Source: an uncultured Eubacteriales bacterium (lineage in GTDB: Bacteria; Bacillota; Clostridia; Christensenellales; Borkfalkiaceae). From it: DNA of 8,437 nt. Of the stretch, positions 4,834 to 8,437 are shown one piece after another; position 1 is the stretch's first letter, and each line of letters opens with the position of its first letter. Under the pieces are notes generated by a model. The model worked only from the letters and a program-made list of their open reading frames with translations, was not told the DNA's origin and searched no databases. The stretch is from assembly GCA_958405585.1 (NCBI GenBank), contig CATYEP010000078.1, positions 1 through 8,437 on the forward strand, written 5' to 3'. The translations under genes were made by a program, and so were the position numbers.

Positions 4834-7800
4834 TCAGCCTTTCACGGAAGCAAATTCTTCTTCCGTCATGGCGACCATATACCAGACGGAAGGATCGTTT
4901 TCATCCAAAATATTTAAGGAAATATCCGTCAAAACCGTCCAGCTCTCATCCTTTACTTCCGTCAGTTCGGTAATCACTCCGCTCTCGACGCGCATATACA
5001 GTTTTCCGCCTGCCGCACGCTGCAACATACGACCTTCCGAATCGGTAAACGTACCCTTTTCCGCATCGTAAGTGAAAGTATACCCGGAAACCGTCAGAAC
5101 GTTCTCTTCAAACGTGTACAATTCATTAAACAATATCGGTTCCTTTCCTGTCTGGAAAGACATAAGTTCAACGGTTCCCGCTACGTTCATCAAAAAGCTG
5201 TAATCCCCATCGTAATAATAAAACACTCCGAAGTGTTCACCCGTCTGCACATACCTTGCCACAAGATAAACTTCCGGCCCGTAGGCAAACAGAGAATCGA
5301 CATGACCGAATGTAACTTCCGCATTATCTTTCATGTACCAGCCGAAAAAAACCAGCGTTTCATTCTCCGGTACCGGTTCCGGCAGCATCTCGCCGCCCGA
5401 AAGTTCTCTGTCGTATTCGATCTGCAACGAATCCATTTTGCCCGTACCAGGATCAAAGTGAACCGTGATCTTTTTGTAATTGAATTTTGCATACAGGTTC
5501 AGCGTTTCTCCGAACTCAAACGCATCCCCTGCCCAGTAAACGTATTTCCCGTCTTCGGTTTGCCAGTTCTCAAAATACCTGTCCGAATCCTCTTCTAACC
5601 GAGGAAATTCTTCATCCACGCCTTCATAATAAGTCTTGGTTAAATATTCCTCATTGTCTACATAGAAAGTGATCGTCACCTGACGCGCGTCCGTCGGTAC
5701 AAACATCGCATTAACATTTATATCATTTAAGCCGTATTCATCGATGATCGCAAAAATATCTTCTGCCGTCTCGACCGCTCCGAATTCTGTCCGCCACCCG
5801 ATAAATATCATGCCCTCGGGGCAGGTCACAACAGGAAACTCTGCACTCTCCCCGCGTATCAGATCAAGGCTTATCTCTTTCTCGCCGCTTTCAAACCCGT
5901 ATTCACTGGTAAACCAAACCGAAAGCTTTTGCAACATCTCACGATATTGCGCCTGCAATGTAAATTCCGTCACCTGATTCTCTCGCGCATAATAGAAAAG
6001 TTCATGCGCGTCCCTGACAATGTATCCCATCTCATCACAATACCATCCGTCAAACAGGAACAGGCCAGCATCACTCGCAATCGCCTCAGGCAGTGAATCG
6101 CTTTCCGTCAACTGCAGAACAACAACAGATTCTCCGTTCACCGTCCCCTCGCCCGCGTTCAGCGTAACAGTTATGCTTTCTACCTGATATATATACTTCG
6201 CCGTCAGCGTAAATGCTGTTACCTGCATTGTGTTGGCATAATCAAACAAACTGTAAAAATCTTTGACGATTTCACCTTGTTCCGTCAGCCAATACTGGAA
6301 TTGACACTTCTCCGGCACATTCGGGAAAGGCAGTTCTTCCATCGATTCCCTGTTATATACCCGAACCGTTTCGCCGTCCAGACTTCCCGGATCCGCTACA
6401 AACGTGACCTCGATCTGCGTGATCTCTTCATATTGCCCCATCACCGCATACAATTCCGCTTTTCCGCTTCTGAATACTTCAAATAACTGCTGCAATGTAT
6501 CGATCCGCTCGCCCTCTTTCGTTTGCCAATATTCAAATTTACCGTTTTTCGGATCGCTCGGCGCTTTGTAAAGCTCCCTGCCTTCTTCATTTTCAAAATA
6601 CGTTTCATTATAAATCATCTCATCGTTTATGTAGAACTCTACATATATCGATGCTGTCTGATTAAACTGAATCATCCCAAAATCGCCATCAAATCCCTTC
6701 GGCACTTCTTGCTTGCTGTAAATGTTGTTCGCATTCTCAAATGCCATGTTCGCAAAGTAAATATTTTCACCCTCGAAAACAAATTCAATGTTATTCGCAT
6801 TGCGGAATGCATAGACATCTACATATACTATGCTTGCAGGGACCGTGATCTGCATATCCCTGCAGCCAGCAAACCCTTCATATGCGATCTCCGTTACCGG
6901 CAATCCGTTGTATTCGGAAGGAATCACAACCATATCCTTGCGCCGATTGTCTCCCGCTCCGATCGCATAACCGACCGTTTCGCCTCTCTCCGTGATTTCA
7001 TAATAGGTAAAACCGTCTGTCTGCTCAGGAGCCGCTCCCTCTCCCTTGATGTTGCCGATCAACTTCCATTCGCCCGAAACTTTCTGATAAATATCATACG
7101 AAGCACTGTCCAAATACAGATCGCCGTCTTTTCCCGTGTCCACCGTCGGAACACCGCCGCCGACAAGCCAAGTCGCTCCGTCCGCTCCGTCCTGACCGTT
7201 CGCGCCGTCCTGCCCGTCCTGCCCGTCCTGACCGTCCTGGCCGTCTTCACCCTTGATACTGCCGATCAGTTTCCATTTGCCCGAAACTTTCTGATACACA
7301 TTGTACGACGCGCTGTCCAGATACAAATCGCCGTCTTTTCCCGTTTCCGCCGTCGGAACACCGCTTCCGACAAGCCACGTTGCACCGTCTGCTCCGTCCT
7401 GACCGTTCGTGCCGTCTTGCCCGTCCTGACCGTCCTGACCGTCCTGACCGTTTGTGCCGTCTTCGCCGTCAGCTCCGTCTTGTCCGTTTTCGCCCTTGAT
7501 GTTGCCGATCAGCGTCCATTCGCCAGAAACTTTCTGATACACATTGTACGCCGCGCTGTCCAGATACAGATCGCCGTCTTTGCCCGCGTCCGTTCCCGGA
7601 ACACCGCTGCCGACAAGCCACGTAGCTCCGTCTGCTCCATCCTGACCGTTCGCACCGTCTTGTCCGTTTGCACCGTCCTGACCGTTTGTGCCGTCTTCGC
7701 CGTCTGCTCCGTCTTGTCCGTCCTCACCCTTGATACTGCCGATCAGTTTCCATTCGCCGGAAACTTTCTGATACACATTGTACGCCGCGCTGTCCAGATA

Positions 7801-8187
7801 CAGATCGCCGTCTTTGCCCGCGTCCGTTTCCGGAACACCGCTGCCGACAAGCCACGTCGCTCCGTCTGCGCCGTTCTGGCCGCTCGCGCCGTCTTCGCCG
7901 CGCACTTTGCCCGCATTAACGGTCGAATTATCCGACAAAGTAAGGATCAGCTCCCCTTCTTGGTTGACCGCCGCGGATTTCACCCCCACGCCATCTTTGC
8001 CCGATACCAACGCGATAAATTCATCGTAAGTACCTTCATACCCGAGCGCCACAGCCTGCGCGTATACCTGTTCGGAAATCGTGCCCTGCGATGAATCTTC
8101 CATAGAACACCCGACCGCAAAAATAAGGCTTACCGCCAAAAACATTGTGCATACCGCTACAAGCGCCGCCCGCATTGCTTTTTTCAT
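4834..8187 (-). CDS. Large repeat-containing surface lipoprotein (collagen-like, LRR-like and InlB-like modules)
   Basis: The 1117-residue product begins with a lipoprotein signal: MKKAMR, a hydrophobic stretch (7-24) and lipobox AVGC with lipidated Cys27, so it should be tethered to the outer face of the membrane. After a linker with GYEGTYDEFIALVSGKDG (49-66) come four 47-residue modules (109-155, 187-233, 268-314, 337-383), each from GATWLVG to IKGE, joined by Gly-X-Y spacers rich in GQDGADG. Residues 391-495 resemble BspA-type leucine-rich repeats (VVIPSEYNGLPVTEIAYEGFAGC). Six degenerate repeats of roughly 70-78 residues follow (about 513-583, 592-665, 671-748, 754-830, 835-902, 905-979), each with an F-x-x-W core, like InlB B-repeats. 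Residues 985-1117 are unrecognised. There is no LPXTG or membrane anchor at the C-terminus. AAGGAGGAG precedes ATG 8187. Adhesion or host-surface binding is inferred, not shown. Confidence 0.87.
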   Translation of the reverse strand: MKKAMRAALVAVCTMFLAVSLIFAVGCSMEDSSQGTISEQVYAQAVALGYEGTYDEFIALVSGKDGVGVKSAAVNQEGELILTLSDNSTVNAGKVRGEDGASGQNGADGATWLVGSGVPETDAGKDGDLYLDSAAYNVYQKVSGEWKLIGSIKGEDGQDGADGEDGTNGQDGANGQDGANGQDGADGATWLVGSGVPGTDAGKDGDLYLDSAAYNVYQKVSGEWTLIGNIKGENGQDGADGEDGTNGQDGQDGQDGQDGTNGQDGADGATWLVGSGVPTAETGKDGDLYLDSASYNVYQKVSGKWKLIGSIKGEDGQDGQDGQDGQDGANGQDGADGATWLVGGGVPTVDTGKDGDLYLDSASYDIYQKVSGEWKLIGNIKGEGAAPEQTDGFTYYEITERGETVGYAIGAGDNRRKDMVVIPSEYNGLPVTEIAYEGFAGCRDMQITVPASIVYVDVYAFRNANNIEFVFEGENIYFANMAFENANNIYSKQEVPKGFDGDFGMIQFNQTASIYVEFYINDEMIYNETYFENEEGRELYKAPSDPKNGKFEYWQTKEGERIDTLQQLFEVFRSGKAELYAVMGQYEEITQIEVTFVADPGSLDGETVRVYNRESMEELPFPNVPEKCQFQYWLTEQGEIVKDFYSLFDYANTMQVTAFTLTAKYIYQVESITVTLNAGEGTVNGESVVVLQLTESDSLPEAIASDAGLFLFDGWYCDEMGYIVRDAHELFYYARENQVTEFTLQAQYREMLQKLSVWFTSEYGFESGEKEISLDLIRGESAEFPVVTCPEGMIFIGWRTEFGAVETAEDIFAIIDEYGLNDINVNAMFVPTDARQVTITFYVDNEEYLTKTYYEGVDEEFPRLEEDSDRYFENWQTEDGKYVYWAGDAFEFGETLNLYAKFNYKKITVHFDPGTGKMDSLQIEYDRELSGGEMLPEPVPENETLVFFGWYMKDNAEVTFGHVDSLFAYGPEVYLVARYVQTGEHFGVFYYYDGDYSFLMNVAGTVELMSFQTGKEPILFNELYTFEENVLTVSGYTFTYDAEKGTFTDSEGRMLQRAAGGKLYMRVESGVITELTEVKDESWTVLTDISLNILDENDPSVWYMVAMTEEEFASVKG
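7039..7179 (-). repeat. 47-residue GATW module, copy 4
   Basis: This copy encodes lipoprotein residues 337-383. It is more diverged than copies 1 and 2: GGGVP replaces GSGVP and SASYDIYQ replaces SAAYNVYQ. It leads into the leucine-rich-repeat-like region. Confidence 0.85.
7180..7245 (-). repeat. Gly-X-Y spacer 3 with 9-bp units
   Basis: This stretch encodes 22 residues (315-336) of collagen-like sequence. It contains consecutive DGQ triplets encoded by near-identical 9-bp units, an in-frame substrate for slippage. Confidence 0.8.
7246..7386 (-). repeat. 47-residue GATW module, copy 3
   Basis: This copy encodes residues 268-314, with PTAETGKDG in the variable segment and SGKWKLIG near the end. 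It has the same 141-base length as the other copies. Confidence 0.85.
7387..7488 (-). repeat. Gly-X-Y spacer 2 with 9-bp units
   Basis: This stretch encodes 34 residues (234-267), the longest spacer, including four successive GQD units written as near-identical 9-bp repeats. Confidence 0.8.
7489..7629 (-). repeat. 47-residue GATW module, copy 2
   Basis: This copy encodes residues 187-233. It shares a 69-base exact match (7526-7594) with copy 1 (7760-7828), and overall differs from copy 1 at only about seven of 141 positions by eye. Confidence 0.88.
7630..7722 (-). repeat. Gly-X-Y spacer 1
   Basis: This stretch encodes 31 residues (156-186) of GQDGADGEDGTNGQDG type. The three spacer lengths (31, 34 and 22) differ by multiples of three residues, as expected for loss or gain of whole Gly-X-Y triplets. 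Confidence 0.8.
7723..7863 (-). repeat. 47-residue GATW module, copy 1
   Basis: This copy encodes residues 109-155, from GATWLVGSGVP through GKDGDLYLDSAAYNVYQ to SGEWKLIGSIKGE. Similar GATW...GKDGDLYLD segments are often seen beside collagen-like stretches in Bacillota surface and phage proteins (family knowledge, recalled). Confidence 0.88.
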
Positions 8188-8194
8188 TTCTGCT

Positions 8195-8247
8195 CCTCCT
8201 TATTTATTGTGTAACATAATTTTATAATTATTTTTGTAATAAGTCAA
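8195..8247 (-). promoter_or_regulatory. Promoter and ribosome binding site of the lipoprotein gene
   Basis: On the minus strand TTGACT (8242-8247) and TAAAAT (8219-8224) lie 17 bases apart, near consensus, with an AT-rich spacer. The predicted start near 8212 gives a short leader of about 25 nt. GGAGG (8195-8199, within AAGGAGGAG) lies 7 bases before ATG 8187. There is no room for a riboswitch in the leader. Confidence 0.85.
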
Positions 8248-8437
8248 CATTTCTGTTATTCACAACTTTGTGCCATACGCAAGAATTAAAAATGTGATAT
8301 ACTTGCCCGTCTTTTTACAATTTTTTTTTCGAAATTGTATTTGCATAAAAAGCCTGCCATTTCCATAAAAATTGCAAAATTCCGACAAAAAATGTTTTCA
8401 TTTTCTTTAAACAAAGGAGCGGCGGCACGCAAATTGA
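8248..8437. other. AT-rich region at the right edge, no gene identified
   Basis: This region has no supported gene. It holds an AT-rich palindrome at 8316-8339 (8-bp arms TACAATTT and AAATTGTA). A possible ribosome binding site AAAGGAG sits at 8413-8419 on the plus strand, but no suitably spaced start codon follows within the window. A minus-strand frame open to the edge ends at 8315; it is about 40 residues long and not recognisable. Confidence 0.5.

Noticed and set aside
6523..8094. 523-codon open frame on the plus strand, antisense to the lipoprotein gene
   Set aside because: It mirrors the repeat modules (recurring VLTVRAVLPVL and FARNFLIHIVRRAVQIQIAVF segments), starts at no clear ribosome binding site, and its openness is a side effect of the repeated codons opposite. 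The minus-strand frame has signal peptide, ribosome binding site and promoter.
8341..8369. Plus-strand promoter (TTGCAT, 17 bases, CATAAA) for a divergent gene beyond the window
   Set aside because: Only 3 of 6 and 4 of 6 consensus matches in AT-rich DNA, and no start codon is suitably spaced from AAAGGAG at 8413-8419. The gene, if any, is outside the window.
8315..8437. Partial minus-strand gene entering from the right edge
   Set aside because: It is only about 40 AT-rich codons open to the edge (ending AFYANTISKKKL), with no recognisable motif.

Overview
The window looks like a chromosomal segment from a Gram-positive, Clostridia-like bacterium (Bacillota), probably gut-associated. The reasons are the rpsP-khpA-rimM-trmD-rbgA-rnhB gene content, strong purine-rich ribosome binding sites, sigma-A type promoters and a lipoprotein with collagen-like, BspA-like and InlB-like modules. 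The species cannot be fixed from sequence alone. All nine supported genes lie on the minus strand, so transcription runs from right to left.

Layout in transcription order. At 8437-8188 is an AT-rich upstream region with a good promoter. At 8187-4834 is a single large gene for a 1117-residue surface lipoprotein: lipobox, four near-identical 47-residue modules separated by Gly-X-Y spacers, a leucine-rich-repeat-like segment, six degenerate beta-type repeats and an unrecognised C-terminal domain. At 4804-4747 an inverted repeat (likely terminator) overlaps a perfect consensus promoter. At 4683-884 is the ribosome and tRNA maturation operon: rpsP (S16), khpA (KH RNA-binding protein), rimM (30S maturation), trmD (tRNA m1G37 methyltransferase), rbgA (50S assembly GTPase), rnhB (RNase HII) and yraN. 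rplS (L19) follows at 739-395, set apart by its own promoter and a palindrome, and closed by a strong hairpin terminator. Positions 1-354 hold no convincing gene but contain seven 17-bp tandem units next to an inverted repeat.

How the genes fit together: S16, RimM, RbgA and L19 serve assembly of both ribosomal subunits, TrmD keeps the tRNA reading frame, KhpA is a small RNA chaperone, and RNase HII and YraN are nucleic-acid housekeeping proteins. In Bacillus-type genomes rplS normally lies between trmD and rbgA. Here that place is an empty gap of about 100 nt, and rplS sits at the end of the cluster under separate control.

I see no strong case for a wholly new defence or mobile system. The most interesting items are the lipoprotein's repeat architecture, the terminator/promoter overlap before rpsP, the displaced rplS with its palindromic promoter, and the 17-bp repeat array.
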